From the NCBI GenBank assembly GCA_910586655.1, contig CAJUIR010000006.1, forward strand, positions 1-64,000: DNA of 64,000 nucleotides, read 5' to 3'. This stretch comes from an uncultured Christensenellaceae bacterium. Lineage in GTDB: Bacteria; Bacillota; Clostridia; Christensenellales; Borkfalkiaceae. The notes beneath the pieces were generated by a model that did not search any database, was not told the DNA's origin, and saw nothing but the letters and a program-made list of their open reading frames with translations. The position numbers and the translations under genes were made by a program. Below, piece after piece: positions 1 to 8,744 of this stretch; the first letter of the stretch is position 1; each line of letters begins with the position of its first letter.

Positions 1-161
1 TTTCCCATAGGGCATAAAACCGTCGTCGCCTACGGCGCAAACCCTTGACAATTTGTCTGCGACGGCATTTTTGGCTGGTTAAGACGGTAAGCACCAAAGC
101 GAACACAAAATTTTTTAAGCCGCAGTCCGCACATACAGACCGCGCAAAGGAGCAAAACACA

Positions 162-1741
162 ATGAAAAACGCAGTTATCTATGCCGTTTCAGTTCACACG
201 CGCAGAACGAGCAAAGCATTGAGGGGCAACTCAAAGAATATTACGCTTTCGCAGAGCGGAGCGGCTTGCGCATAATTCACGAGTACATAGACAGAGCATT
301 GACGGGAACGACGGACAAACGCCCCGAATTTTTGCAAATGATTGAGGACAGCAAGCGCAAAGGCTTTCAGTTTGTCGTTGTCTATCAATTAGACCGTTTC
401 GCCCGCAATAGGTACGACAGCGCAACGTACAAAGCCAAGTTAAAGAAAAACGGCGTTCGCGTACTCTCGGCAAAAGAGAATATCACGGACGACGCGAGCG
501 GTATTTTAATCGAGGGCGTTTTGGAAAGTATGGCAGAATACTACTCTGCCGAACTGTCGCAGAAGATAAAGCGCGGCATCGCTATATCTGCCTCGAAATG
601 TAAGTTTTTCGGCGGCAAAGTGCCGCTCGGCTACAAGATTGACGAAAAGAAAGATTATGTTATAGACGAGGAAACCGCGCCCATCGTCAGACAAATGTTT
701 GAAATGCTGGCGAGCGGCTACAATTACGCGCAAATCGCCCGTTATATGAACGAGCGCGGAATACCCACCGCAACAGGCGGCAAGTGGGGCAAAAACAGTT
801 TCAACAGCATATTTTCAAATCGGCGGTATTTGGGCAAGTACATTTTTCACGGCGAGGAAATAGACGGCGGTATACCGCAACTGATTGACGACGGGCTTTT
901 TGCAGACGTGCAAAAAGTGTTAGAGAAATACGCCGCCGCGCCCTCTCGCGGCAAAGCGAAAGTCGAATATCTTTTGTCGGACAAACTCATTTGCGGCAAG
1001 TGCGGCAATAAAATGACGGGCATATCGTCCACGAGCAAAAGTAAAAAGATACATCACTACTACAAGTGCGTGGGCGTTACGAAAAACGTTTGCGACAAGC
1101 GGACTATACGCAAGCAGTTTATCGAGGACGAAATCATAGCCGCCATTGTAGGCAACGGCACGGAGCAAAACCCGCACGGCATTTTGACCGACGAATTTAT
1201 AGACACAATCGCCGCCGAAACCTATATGCTTATACAAGCGGAGCGCAACGACAGCGAGATAAAACGGCTTGAAAGTTTGGTTGCGGACAATCAAAAGGCA
1301 ATCAACAACCTAATGCAAGCCCTTATGCTCGGCAAAATCGCGGACACGATTTTGGCGCAAATCGAAAAGTTGGAGCGCGAAAACGCCGAACTGAACGACA
1401 CCATAGAGAGCGAAAAGGCGTTGCAAATCAATTACTCTTATGCCGACATTCGCAAGTGGTTACAGCATTTCCGCACGTTGGACTATTCCAAGACGAAAAA
1501 CCGCAAAGACCTAATCGACACGTTTATTTATCGGGTATTGCTTTACGACGATAAAATGAAAGTGATTTTCAACTTAAAAGGCGAACAGCAAAACGAATTG
1601 CTTTTGAATTTGATTTTCCCCGATTACCCCGACGGCAACGACGGCGAAAACGAAAACACCGCAAAAGAAAAAGAAACCGAAAACTCGGTTTCTCTTTCAG
1701 AGGGGTGTGCGTATACCCCCGTAATGGTGGAGATAGCGTGA
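162..1741 (+). pseudogene. Large serine recombinase, frameshifted after codon 8
   Basis: Site-specific recombinase of the large serine family. Past the break it shows the rest of the resolvase catalytic domain (YQLDRFARN, then ESMAEYYSAELSQKIKRG), the recombinase domain (LGYKI, ARYMNERGIPT), a zinc beta-ribbon (CGKCGNKM ... C ... C) and a C-terminal coiled coil. The ATG at 162 follows AAAGGAG and begins MKNAVIYA. The next expected residues RFSSHAQNEQSIEGQ are found only after a shift: a base is missing where GCCCGT is expected (about 183-188), so the nucleophile serine is out of frame. An ATA/ATG start near 266 would lack the catalytic serine, so this is either a dead gene or a one-base sequence error. 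The last five codons and the stop lie inside the tRNA-Ala gene, marking the element's insertion end; the rest of the element lies left of the window. Confidence 0.85.
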
Positions 1742-1800
1742 CTCGAACACGTTACCTGTACGTTGCGAACGTACCGCTCTACCAGATGAGCTATATCCCC
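1725..1800 (-). tRNA. tRNA-Ala (anticodon CGC)
   Basis: Cloverleaf read on the minus strand: 7-bp acceptor stem containing the alanine identity pair G3-U70, D arm GCTC/GAGC, anticodon stem GTACG/CGTAC with loop TTCGCAA (anticodon CGC, codon GCG), T loop TTCGAGT, discriminator A and encoded CCA. The T stem has an A49-C65 mismatch. Its 3' end overlaps the end of the serine recombinase, so the gene doubles as the element's attachment site. Confidence 0.93.
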
Positions 1801-1810
1801 AAGCAAAAAC

Positions 1811-1839
1811 ATTATATCTTTTCAAAAAAAATATTGCAA
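1811..1839 (-). promoter_or_regulatory. Sigma-A type promoter of tRNA-Ala
   Basis: TTGCAA (1834-1839), 17-nt spacer, TATAAT (1811-1816) on the minus strand, just upstream of the tRNA 5' end at 1800. Confidence 0.8.
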
Positions 1840-1889
1840 GCATTTTTTGCTTGTTTTGCAAAATTTTTACTGCATATATAAAAAATCGT

Positions 1890-1918
1890 TTGACAATTAC
1901 TCCAACTGCGGTTACAAT
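1890..1918 (+). promoter_or_regulatory. Sigma-A type promoter of tRNA-Val
   Basis: TTGACA (1890-1895), 17-nt spacer, TACAAT (1913-1918); predicted start near 1925, 8 nt before the mature tRNA 5' end. Confidence 0.85.
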
Positions 1919-1932
1919 ATGATTAGTCGAAC

Positions 1933-2009
1933 GGGGGCATAGCTCAGTTGGTTAGAGCGCACGCTTCACATGCGTGAGGTCACAGGTTCGAGCCCTGTTG
2001 TCCCCACCA
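1933..2009 (+). tRNA. tRNA-Val (anticodon CAC)
   Basis: Acceptor GGGGGCA/TGTCCCC with one G-U pair, D arm GCTC/GAGC, anticodon stem CACGC/GCGTG with loop TTCACAT (anticodon CAC, codon GTG), T arm ACAGG-TTCGAGC-CCTGT, discriminator A and encoded CCA. It has its own promoter and terminator. Confidence 0.95.
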
Positions 2010-2012
2010 CTT

Positions 2013-2059
2013 AAAGCCTAAAACGATTTCTGTTATTAGAATTCGTTTTAGGCTTTTTT
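2013..2059 (+). terminator. Intrinsic terminator of tRNA-Val
   Basis: Inverted repeat AAAGCCTAAAACGA ... TCGTTTTAGGCTTT followed by a run of T. Confidence 0.9.
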
Positions 2060-2135
2060 GTTAAACAAATATAATGGTCGTCTTGTTGAAGAACCGATCA
2101 ACTGCTCACGTTCGCGTTTTTATATTGCCCATCGC

Positions 2136-2175
2136 ATAAAAAAGCAGACTTGAAGAATTATTCAAGCCTGCTTTT
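2136..2175 (-). terminator. Intrinsic terminator of the lipoprotein operon
   Basis: Hairpin with arms around AAGCAGACTTGAA and TTCAAGCCTGCTT; read on the minus strand it ends in TTTTTT, 30 nt after the stop of the 651-residue lipoprotein gene. Confidence 0.85.
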
Positions 2176-2206
2176 ATTATAAATTTTATTTACCGAAGAT
2201 TTGCTC

Positions 2207-4162
2207 TTACCGATCGAATTTACAAATGCCGAGCGTGTTCCAACTCGTGTTGCTCCATTCGGTATTTTTCATCAGGAAGTAAACGGCGTCGGCAGTTTCG
2301 ATTTGTCCTCTCTCCCAAAGCAAATCGGAAGCCCATGTCGAGTTGATATCCGCAAGTTTCGTAGAGCCGTTATAAAGCCGGATGAAATACGCCTGCTGCG
2401 CATTCGCCGCGGTTGCCGCGTCGGAAGCGATCAGATCGGTCAATTCCACCGTAAAACGGAATTTCCCCGCTTCGGTTTCGGTATTCTCGATATATTTTTG
2501 TTCTTTCGTCCCCATAGTTTTGTCGAGCAGCAATTTCAACTGCGCCGCTTCGATCGCTTCGGCGGTCGTACCCGCAATCGTAAGTACGGGTTTTTCGTCG
2601 ACAAGCGCAAGACTTACCTCGGTTAAACGATACTGATCTGTGACCGCGCTCCAATTCAGATACGTTCTGTTGCTGTCTGCTTTCAGTTCCCAGGTTTTTT
2701 CGCCGTAGCGATATTTCTGACCCACCGTATAGTCGCCGTTCGTGACCGGTACGAGATTGAGGCTGTTATAACCGTCGTCGTTCAGTTCGTAACGCACGTT
2801 GATATACGTTGCAGGCGGTTCGGAACCGTCTACCCGTTTCACTTCCGAAAGAACAAATTCTGCTTTGAAGCGACCGTTTTCTATCACCGACTCCGAAAGC
2901 ACGTTGATCACGGGCGAACCCGTATTATGCAAGTGGAATATGAGTTTCTCAACGTCCGCTCCGCAAGCCCCCTCTACAATAAACTTTCCATTCTGGAAAT
3001 ACATCGAACTGACGCTGACGGTATAGTCGGGTTCGCCAGGTTCGGGTACCACGGGAGCAGGCGTATAATATACGGCGACGCAACTGTTATTGAGACCCAA
3101 CCTGAATACCTTACCGCCGTAGGTATGCGTTTGCGAGAGATCCATAGTGCCTTGCCCGATATTGACGTTGACCTTCGAATCGTTCGCGCGGTATCTCAGA
3201 TTAAACGGAATGTTGCTTGCAACGTCGTATTCGATCAACGACGCAAGCGGCAAACGCGCCGTAAAGGTGCTGCCGGAGATTTCCGCCGCCACACAGTTAT
3301 CCTTGCTCGCGCTGACATTGGTATTGATCAGGTAAATCGAAAGCGTTCTGACGTTGCTGACGCTGCCGGTTACCACAAAATATTCTTCTTCAAACGCCAC
3401 CGAAGCCGCTGTTACGACGACCGTTTCATCGGGCGCGGGTTTATAATAGACTGCAACGCATCCCGAACCGCTGTTTACGGCTAATCTGAATTCGTACTCG
3501 CTGTGTTTGTAGGTCTGCGAAAGACTCATCGTCCCCTGCGCAACGCCTTCCACGTTGGAAGAAAGACTGTCTACTTTATAGCGCAGATTGAACGGCGTAT
3601 CGGTCTTATTGTAACTGATAAGCGTTGCAAGCGGCAGGCGCGCCGTAAACGCACTGCCGGAAATTTCCGCCTGCACATAGTTCGCGTTGCTCGCCTCTAC
3701 ATAAGTGTTGCTTAAATAGATATAAAGACTTTCCACGTTGGTAACGCTTCCACGGAACACGAAATCCGCGCCTTCGAAACTGACCGACAAAGGCGTAACC
3801 GTGGGCGCGTTCGCATCGCCGAGAACCCACTCGGCTCTTAATTTCACGTCGTGCGCGGGCATCGTATAAGTTGCTCCGCCTTCGTACACCTGGTCTCCAT
3901 CCGACCATCCGACAAAGGTATATCCCGAAAAAGCAAACGTGTCTGCGGGCGCAAGCGTGATCGTTTCCCCTTCCGCATAAAACGCGGTTTCGGGGACTTC
4001 TCCCTGCGCAACATAAGCGCCGCGCGAGTATGAGAGCGCATATTTCGTTACTCCGTCCTCAGAGTTTGACCCCCCCCCACAGGCAGTCAGCAACGCACCC
4101 GTCACAAACAGCGATACCAGCGCCAAACAAAGCGCTAAAAATTTGATCCGAACTTTTTTCAT
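2207..4162 (-). CDS. Repeat-rich surface lipoprotein with InlB-type repeat
   Basis: Predicted exported lipoprotein of 651 residues. The N-terminus is a signal peptide ending in lipobox LTAC with lipidated Cys at about residue 28. Residues about 40-112 form a Listeria-Bacteroides/InlB B-type repeat (FSGYTFVGWSDGD ... AEWV). Then come two close tandem units of about 125 residues (FRGSVTNVESLYIYLSN / VTGSVSNVRTLSIYLIN, each with FTARLPLA and FNLRY) and two more divergent units of the same kind up to the C-terminus. The units look like beta-sandwich adhesion or sugar-binding modules, but I do not recognise the family. GGGAG precedes the ATG. It lies 40 nt downstream of the SGNH lipoprotein gene, probably in one operon. 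A G9 tract directly follows the lipobox cysteine codon. Confidence 0.85.
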   Translation of the reverse strand: MKKVRIKFLALCLALVSLFVTGALLTACGGGSNSEDGVTKYALSYSRGAYVAQGEVPETAFYAEGETITLAPADTFAFSGYTFVGWSDGDQVYEGGATYTMPAHDVKLRAEWVLGDANAPTVTPLSVSFEGADFVFRGSVTNVESLYIYLSNTYVEASNANYVQAEISGSAFTARLPLATLISYNKTDTPFNLRYKVDSLSSNVEGVAQGTMSLSQTYKHSEYEFRLAVNSGSGCVAVYYKPAPDETVVVTAASVAFEEEYFVVTGSVSNVRTLSIYLINTNVSASKDNCVAAEISGSTFTARLPLASLIEYDVASNIPFNLRYRANDSKVNVNIGQGTMDLSQTHTYGGKVFRLGLNNSCVAVYYTPAPVVPEPGEPDYTVSVSSMYFQNGKFIVEGACGADVEKLIFHLHNTGSPVINVLSESVIENGRFKAEFVLSEVKRVDGSEPPATYINVRYELNDDGYNSLNLVPVTNGDYTVGQKYRYGEKTWELKADSNRTYLNWSAVTDQYRLTEVSLALVDEKPVLTIAGTTAEAIEAAQLKLLLDKTMGTKEQKYIENTETEAGKFRFTVELTDLIASDAATAANAQQAYFIRLYNGSTKLADINSTWASDLLWERGQIETADAVYFLMKNTEWSNTSWNTLGICKFDR

Positions 4163-4202
4163 ATGACTTTTTTCTCCCGTAAAAATATTCTGCCGCTTGC
4201 CG

Positions 4203-5120
4203 TCAATATCCTTCTTTCACGATCAGGAACTGTTCGAAATAAGGCATCCACCAATTCAGATAGCCCGCCTTTTTGGGGTGAACGGGATCGTTCGTACACC
4301 ATTTGTAATAATCGTCGGAAACTGCCGCGTTAAATTCCTCATCGTTAAAGAGATCGATCACGTCCACCTCATACCCGAGCGCCTGCCATTTGTCAACAGC
4401 GCCCTTCACGTCCTCGACCAGTTTTCCGTAATTGGTTCCCGAAGGATTGGCGTTGGTACGGTTTCCGTTGCCGGGATCCGCAAAATAACTTCCGGAATAG
4501 AAGTATACGGGACAACCCCACGTTTCCGTCACATACGCAATGATATATTCCACTCCTCCCATCGTCGTACTGAGATCGAAATCCTCCTTATCGACTACGT
4601 CGATGTCCTGCACGTAACCGCGTTTGGAAGTACGGTCGCCCCAAGCATCGTTGGTGGAAATCTGGCAGATGAACGCGTCTACCGTTTCTTCCTTATCGAA
4701 AACGGTACTGTTCGTAAGCCGGCGCGTGTAAGATTTGATCCCCGTGTTATCCGATTTATTGTCGTCGAAAATCGTCGTACCCGATACCGCGTCTTTTTTG
4801 CAGACGGCGCCTGTTTTTGCCGCAAGAAAATCCGCCATCGATTCTCCTTGCGATGACGCGCCGTAAGTGACGGAAGAACCCAGCCAATAGTAGACTTTTC
4901 CTTCCAGCGGACTTCCTTCGATCCGTTCTACCTTGGAAGCATAAAACTCTTCTGCGTTTGCATCCTTTCCGCTTGTCAATACGGTTTCGTCTACCGTATA
5001 CTCGATATCAGGCGCGGGAGGCGGCGCGGGAGGCGTGTTACCTCCTCCGCAAGCGCAGAATATGCAGGAGCATAATACTGCCGATAGCCCGACAATCCCG
5101 ATTCGTAATTTTTGTTTCAT
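4203..5120 (-). CDS. SGNH/GDSL-type hydrolase lipoprotein
   Basis: 305-residue secreted lipoprotein with lipobox CIFCAC followed by a Pro-rich linker. The SGNH-hydrolase blocks are recognisable: block I WLGSSVTYG (nucleophile Ser), an SGTTIF segment in the block II position, STNDAWG for block III, and NDPVHPKKAGY for block V with the Asp-x-x-His pair. The family deacylates or de-esterifies carbohydrates or lipids; the substrate here is unknown, and attachment to the outer face of the membrane suggests an extracellular glycan. Strong AGGAGG site before the ATG. It heads a two-gene operon with the repeat lipoprotein. A C-terminal remnant of another SGNH protein lies near 25.2 kb. Confidence 0.87.
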   Translation of the reverse strand: MKQKLRIGIVGLSAVLCSCIFCACGGGNTPPAPPPAPDIEYTVDETVLTSGKDANAEEFYASKVERIEGSPLEGKVYYWLGSSVTYGASSQGESMADFLAAKTGAVCKKDAVSGTTIFDDNKSDNTGIKSYTRRLTNSTVFDKEETVDAFICQISTNDAWGDRTSKRGYVQDIDVVDKEDFDLSTTMGGVEYIIAYVTETWGCPVYFYSGSYFADPGNGNRTNANPSGTNYGKLVEDVKGAVDKWQALGYEVDVIDLFNDEEFNAAVSDDYYKWCTNDPVHPKKAGYLNWWMPYFEQFLIVKEGY

Positions 5121-5150
5121 TATGGTCCTCCTGAGTGTGTTTATGATATG

Positions 5151-5179
5151 ATTATAACATACGGAAATATGTTTGTAAA
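5151..5179 (-). promoter_or_regulatory. Promoter of the lipoprotein operon
   Basis: Minus strand TTTACA (5174-5179), 17-nt spacer, TATAAT (5151-5156); leader of about 25 nt with an AGGAGG site. Confidence 0.75.
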
Positions 5180-5200
5180 TAGAGAATCAACAATTGTCGT

Positions 5201-5228
5201 TTGACATTTTTTATCAAAAGCATATAAT
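5201..5228 (+). promoter_or_regulatory. Promoter of EamA transporter gene, near-leaderless
   Basis: TTGACA (5201-5206), 16-nt spacer, TATAAT (5223-5228). Only 8 nt separate the -10 box from the ATG at 5237, and there is no Shine-Dalgarno sequence. Confidence 0.8.
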
Positions 5229-5236
5229 AAGAATAC

Positions 5237-6229
5237 ATGAATCAGGCGATCAAAAAGAGCATCGGAATCCTTCTTATCATCGGCGCGGCGGCATGCTTTG
5301 CGCTCATGAATCTTTTTGTCAATCTTGCCGGCGAATTGCCGCTGATGCAAAAAGTATTTTTCCGCAACGCGCTCACGATGGTCGCCGTATTTTTTATTTT
5401 GCTCTTTTCCAAAGAAAAATTCCGCATCCGCAGCAAACCGTGCGTCTTATGGCTGACGCTGCGCTCCGCGCTCGGGTTCATCGGCATCATTTTGAATTTT
5501 TACGCCATCGACCATATCGGCAGTATCTCGGACGCATCCATTCTCAATAAACTCTCCCCTTTCTTTGCGATCTTATTTTCCGCATTTCTTCTGAAAGAAA
5601 AGCCCACCGCCCCCGAAATCATTTTTACGCTGATCGCGTTCGGCGGCGCAATCTGCGTCGTCAATCCGAGATTCGATATGCAGGCGCTCCCCGCAGTAGC
5701 GGGCATCGGTTCGGGCGCATGCGCGGGCTTTGCATACACGTGCGTGCGGATCCTCGCCCTCAAAGGCGAGCGCGGGATCATGACCGTATTCTTTTTCTCA
5801 GTGTTTTCCACCCTTGTGGCTTTGCCATTTCTGATCATTTATTACGAACCGATGAGCGGGATGCAATGGCTGTATCTGTTACTTGCCGGCGCAGTTGCAA
5901 CGGGAGGGCAGTTTTTTATTACCGCCGCTTACCGCCACGCGCCCGCAAAAGAAATTGCGGTGTTCGACTATTTTCAAGTACTGTTTGCCGCTCTATTGGG
6001 ATTTTTCTTTCTGTCGCAGATCCCCGCAACGCTCAGCATCATCGGCTATGCCGTCATCATCGGCGCGGCGGCAGGAAAACAGATCGTTCATCTGATCGGC
6101 GTCAGACGGACCGCGGCGAAAAATATCTCCGCTCAAACGGACGACGGCATGGAAACGTCTCCCGACCCGCAGGAGACGCCCCCCTCATCTGAAAAAAATC
6201 CGCAGGAAACCCAAAAGAAACAAGAATAA
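5237..6229 (+). CDS. EamA/DMT-family transporter
   Basis: 330-residue inner-membrane protein with about ten predicted hydrophobic helices in two EamA repeats (roughly 8-140 and 150-285), the drug/metabolite transporter layout used for export of metabolites or amino acids; the substrate cannot be read from sequence. The first repeat shows the family-typical pattern RNALTMVAVFFILL ... LRSALGFIGIILNFYAI ... LNKLSPFFAILFSAFLLKE. A polar Pro/Glu/Gln-rich tail of about 40 residues follows the last helix. The start is the first ATG after a consensus promoter and appears leaderless. It is divergent from the lipoprotein operon and upstream of the MprF-like gene, which has its own promoter. Confidence 0.88.
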   Translation: MNQAIKKSIGILLIIGAAACFALMNLFVNLAGELPLMQKVFFRNALTMVAVFFILLFSKEKFRIRSKPCVLWLTLRSALGFIGIILNFYAIDHIGSISDASILNKLSPFFAILFSAFLLKEKPTAPEIIFTLIAFGGAICVVNPRFDMQALPAVAGIGSGACAGFAYTCVRILALKGERGIMTVFFFSVFSTLVALPFLIIYYEPMSGMQWLYLLLAGAVATGGQFFITAAYRHAPAKEIAVFDYFQVLFAALLGFFFLSQIPATLSIIGYAVIIGAAAGKQIVHLIGVRRTAAKNISAQTDDGMETSPDPQETPPSSEKNPQETQKKQE

Positions 6230-6243
6230 ACGGCTGATCCCCA

Positions 6244-6272
6244 TTGCATTTTTGATTCAAACGTGTTATACT
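6244..6272 (+). promoter_or_regulatory. Promoter of MprF-like membrane protein gene
   Basis: TTGCAT (6244-6249), 17-nt spacer, TATACT (6267-6272). The predicted start is near 6279, giving a leader of only about 11 nt with GGAG at its very 5' end. Confidence 0.7.
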
Positions 6273-6289
6273 GTTAACGGAGTATTTTT

Positions 6290-7669
6290 ATGAAAAAGAA
6301 AAAACACGCCCCCGCAGCGGATACGACCGATGAAACAACGGAATGCCGGACGGATCTTCCTATCACGGAAGACAAGACTGCGGAACCGTTGCCGGACGAA
6401 ATCGTTTCCGAATCCGAAACGGGCGAATCACAGCAACTTCAAACGGAAGAGGTGAAGGAAACCAAATCCGATTTCAAAACCGCATACAACGAGGAAAAAG
6501 AAAAAGAACTTGATAAACTGACGCGGGAAATCGAAGACAAGAACAGTATCGACACCAAAAAGAAACGGCGGAACTGGTGGATCAAAACCGCGCTGATGCT
6601 GATCCTCATCGGCGTCTCCGTTGCAATGATGTTCACGATTACGAAGTATCTTGCGGAAGACGGTTCCACCAGTTTTTCCGCTATGATCTCGGGAGCAAGT
6701 TGGCAGTGGTTTCTCGTGTTTGTCGGCGTTGTCGTACTGTTCATGCTCAACGACAGTATGAAGTACGCTTATATGATGAAAATGTCCACGGGAAAATTCC
6801 GCTTCCGCACCGCGATGAAGACCAACTTCCTCGGGAAATATTACGACGGGATCACGCCGCTCGGGACGGGCGGACAGCCCTTTCAGATTTATTATCTGCA
6901 CAAAAAAGATATTCCAGCAGGCGTCGCAACCGCAATTCCGCTCGTACGCTATATCGTTACCACCATTGAATTCTGTTTGATTTCCACGGCTCTGATCATC
7001 GTAACAGGCGCAACGGGGCTTTTAAACGGGTTGGAAAGCGATTGGGGCGCACCCGTCATCTTAGCGGTCGCATCCATCTCTATGTTCGTCAATCTGCTTA
7101 TCCCCATTGCAATCCTGCTCATTTCGTTTTTTCCGCGAGGCGGGAAAAAAGTTGTTATGAAAGTGATTTGGCTGCTGAACAAAATGCACATCGTAAAGCA
7201 CCGCTATCCCGTAATGAAAAAGTATATTTACGAAGCGAACGAATACAAACGTTCGATGAAAGCGCTCTTTACGAATTGGTGGAAACTGATTCCGCTCGTA
7301 ATGCTTTGCGTCGTAAACTCGCTGATCAACATTGCAATCCCCTTTTTTGCCGTCATGGCGATCGCAGGTCCTACGCTCGGCAGTGTTAACCACGCGGATC
7401 TTCTGTTCGATATCATGTGCCTTGCAACCATTTCTTATTATGCGGCATCGCTCATCCCCACTCCCGGGAACAGCGGCGCAAGCGAGGCAATGACGACCAT
7501 CGTATTCTTTACCCTTTCGAGCCAGATCCACGGCTTACTCGGGTGGATCGTCCTGATCTGGCGTTTTGCAACGTATTATGTTTATATTCTTACGGGAATC
7601 GGGCTTAATACTTTTGAAATTATCCGCAGCGCAGTTCGGCAACGGCGTGCAAAGAAGAAAAACGAATAA
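6290..7669 (+). CDS. Lysylphosphatidylglycerol synthase TM region / UPF0104 flippase-like protein
   Basis: 459 residues. The first about 95 are highly charged (Glu/Lys/Thr-rich, cytoplasmic), followed by about eight membrane helices matching the flippase half of MprF (UPF0104/AglD-like): LNDSMKYAYMMKMSTGKFRFRTAMKTNFLGKYYDGITPLGTGGQPFQIYYL and, near the end, SLIPTPGNSGASEAM, both family hallmarks. The aminoacyl-transferase half of full MprF is absent, so lipid translocation rather than lysyl transfer is the more likely role. GGAG lies 8 nt before the ATG. Confidence 0.88.
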   Translation: MKKKKHAPAADTTDETTECRTDLPITEDKTAEPLPDEIVSESETGESQQLQTEEVKETKSDFKTAYNEEKEKELDKLTREIEDKNSIDTKKKRRNWWIKTALMLILIGVSVAMMFTITKYLAEDGSTSFSAMISGASWQWFLVFVGVVVLFMLNDSMKYAYMMKMSTGKFRFRTAMKTNFLGKYYDGITPLGTGGQPFQIYYLHKKDIPAGVATAIPLVRYIVTTIEFCLISTALIIVTGATGLLNGLESDWGAPVILAVASISMFVNLLIPIAILLISFFPRGGKKVVMKVIWLLNKMHIVKHRYPVMKKYIYEANEYKRSMKALFTNWWKLIPLVMLCVVNSLINIAIPFFAVMAIAGPTLGSVNHADLLFDIMCLATISYYAASLIPTPGNSGASEAMTTIVFFTLSSQIHGLLGWIVLIWRFATYYVYILTGIGLNTFEIIRSAVRQRRAKKKNE

Positions 7670-7672
7670 CAA

Positions 7673-7703
7673 AAAACCGCGCTGTCGGCGCGGTTTTATT
7701 TTT
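7673..7703 (+). terminator. Intrinsic terminator, probably bidirectional
   Basis: AAAACCGCGC-TGTCG-GCGCGGTTTT followed by ATTTTT, with an A-run on the other side. It separates the convergent MprF-like and phosphoesterase genes. Confidence 0.9.
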
Positions 7704-7710
7704 ATCAAAA

Positions 7711-8175
7711 TCAAAGCGGTACAACGGTCGGCGTGATTTTATCCCGATTCACGACGAGATAGGCGTAACTGGGAGAAGAATACGAACCGACTGAACCGGG
7801 ATTGATACACATAATTCCGTCTGCTTCCGCAATTTCAGCGCGGTGCGTGTGTCCGTAAAACGCAACTTCGCAATGCAACTCTTTCGCACGCGCGGCGAGT
7901 TTGCTTAATCCCGATTTTACGCCGTAACGGTGTCCATGACAGCAAAATACGGAAATCTGTTCGATCTCGAGAACAAATTCGTCGACTCCTCCGCCCACAT
8001 CGCAATTTCCTTTTACGACGTACGTCTTTTTGGGAAACGTCTCCGCCGTACTGCGCATATCAAACGCCCCGTCGCCCAAATGGATCAGATAATCGTTCTC
8101 CCCGAAGAGCGGACGGATTTTTTCCATCGCGCTCTTTCTGCCGTGGGAATCGGACAATAAAATGACCGTCTTCAT
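7711..8175 (-). CDS. YfcE/MJ0936-type metallophosphoesterase
   Basis: 154-residue calcineurin-like phosphoesterase with all metal-binding blocks: LLSDSHG (residues 6-12), HLGDGAFD, VKGNCD, CCHGHRYGV and FYGHTHRAE. Members hydrolyse phosphodiesters with Mn/Ni in the cytosol; the physiological substrate is unknown. It overlaps the 3' end of rdgB by 4 nt (ATGA), so the two are translationally coupled, a pairing common in Firmicutes. Confidence 0.92.
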   Translation of the reverse strand: MKTVILLSDSHGRKSAMEKIRPLFGENDYLIHLGDGAFDMRSTAETFPKKTYVVKGNCDVGGGVDEFVLEIEQISVFCCHGHRYGVKSGLSKLAARAKELHCEVAFYGHTHRAEIAEADGIMCINPGSVGSYSSPSYAYLVVNRDKITPTVVPL

Positions 8176-8738
8176 AATTTCATCTCCAACGCACGGAGCG
8201 CCCTGCCGCGGTGAGAAACGGCGTTCTTTTCTTCTTCCGAACTTTCGGCAAACGATTTTTTCAAATCGGAACTGAAAAACAAACTATCGTAACCGAATCC
8301 GTTTTCCCCTTGTTCGTGCGTTAAAATTTCACCGTGCGTCTTACCTTCCGCCGTAACGATACGCCCGTCGGGAAACACAAGCGCAACCGCACAGGCAAAG
8401 TATGCATTTCTGTTTTTTTCGCCTTTTAAATTTTTCAGAAGGAGCGCGCGGTTTTCCGCACTTCCGCCCCCCGAATAGCGTGCGCTGAACACCCCGGGCG
8501 CGCCGCTAAGGACCTCGACGCAGAGTCCGCTGTCGTCTGCAAGCGCAGGCAGTCCCGTTGCGCGGCAAACAGCCTGCGCTTTGATCAGCGCGTTTTCCGC
8601 AAACGTTGCACCCGTTTCCTCCACGTCTCCGCAAAATCCCACTTCCGCTTCGGATAAGATTTTCCAACCGCCGAGCACCGCGCGGATCTCTTTGAGTTTA
8701 TGCGCATTGCCCGTTGCCGCTACAATCAATTTTTCCAT
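8172..8738 (-). CDS. rdgB: XTP/dITP diphosphatase (HAM1/RdgB family)
   Basis: Hydrolyses non-canonical purine triphosphates (XTP, dITP, ITP) to monophosphates, keeping them out of DNA and RNA. Family motifs: ATGNAHKLKEI at the N-terminus, ENALIKAQAV, LADDSGLCVEVL, PGVFSARYSG, GENGFGYDSLFF and the C-terminal SHRGRALR. The 188-residue length is normal. I start at the ATG at 8738 rather than the ATG two codons upstream because a promoter ends exactly 6 nt before it, predicting a leaderless mRNA; no Shine-Dalgarno is present. Operon with the phosphoesterase. Confidence 0.94.
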   Translation of the reverse strand: MEKLIVAATGNAHKLKEIRAVLGGWKILSEAEVGFCGDVEETGATFAENALIKAQAVCRATGLPALADDSGLCVEVLSGAPGVFSARYSGGGSAENRALLLKNLKGEKNRNAYFACAVALVFPDGRIVTAEGKTHGEILTHEQGENGFGYDSLFFSSDLKKSFAESSEEEKNAVSHRGRALRALEMKL

Positions 8739-8744
8739 ACCCAT

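Noticed and set aside
45..275. 76-residue open frame over the recombinase start
   Set aside because: It is the pre-frameshift part of the recombinase plus out-of-frame sequence, not a separate protein.
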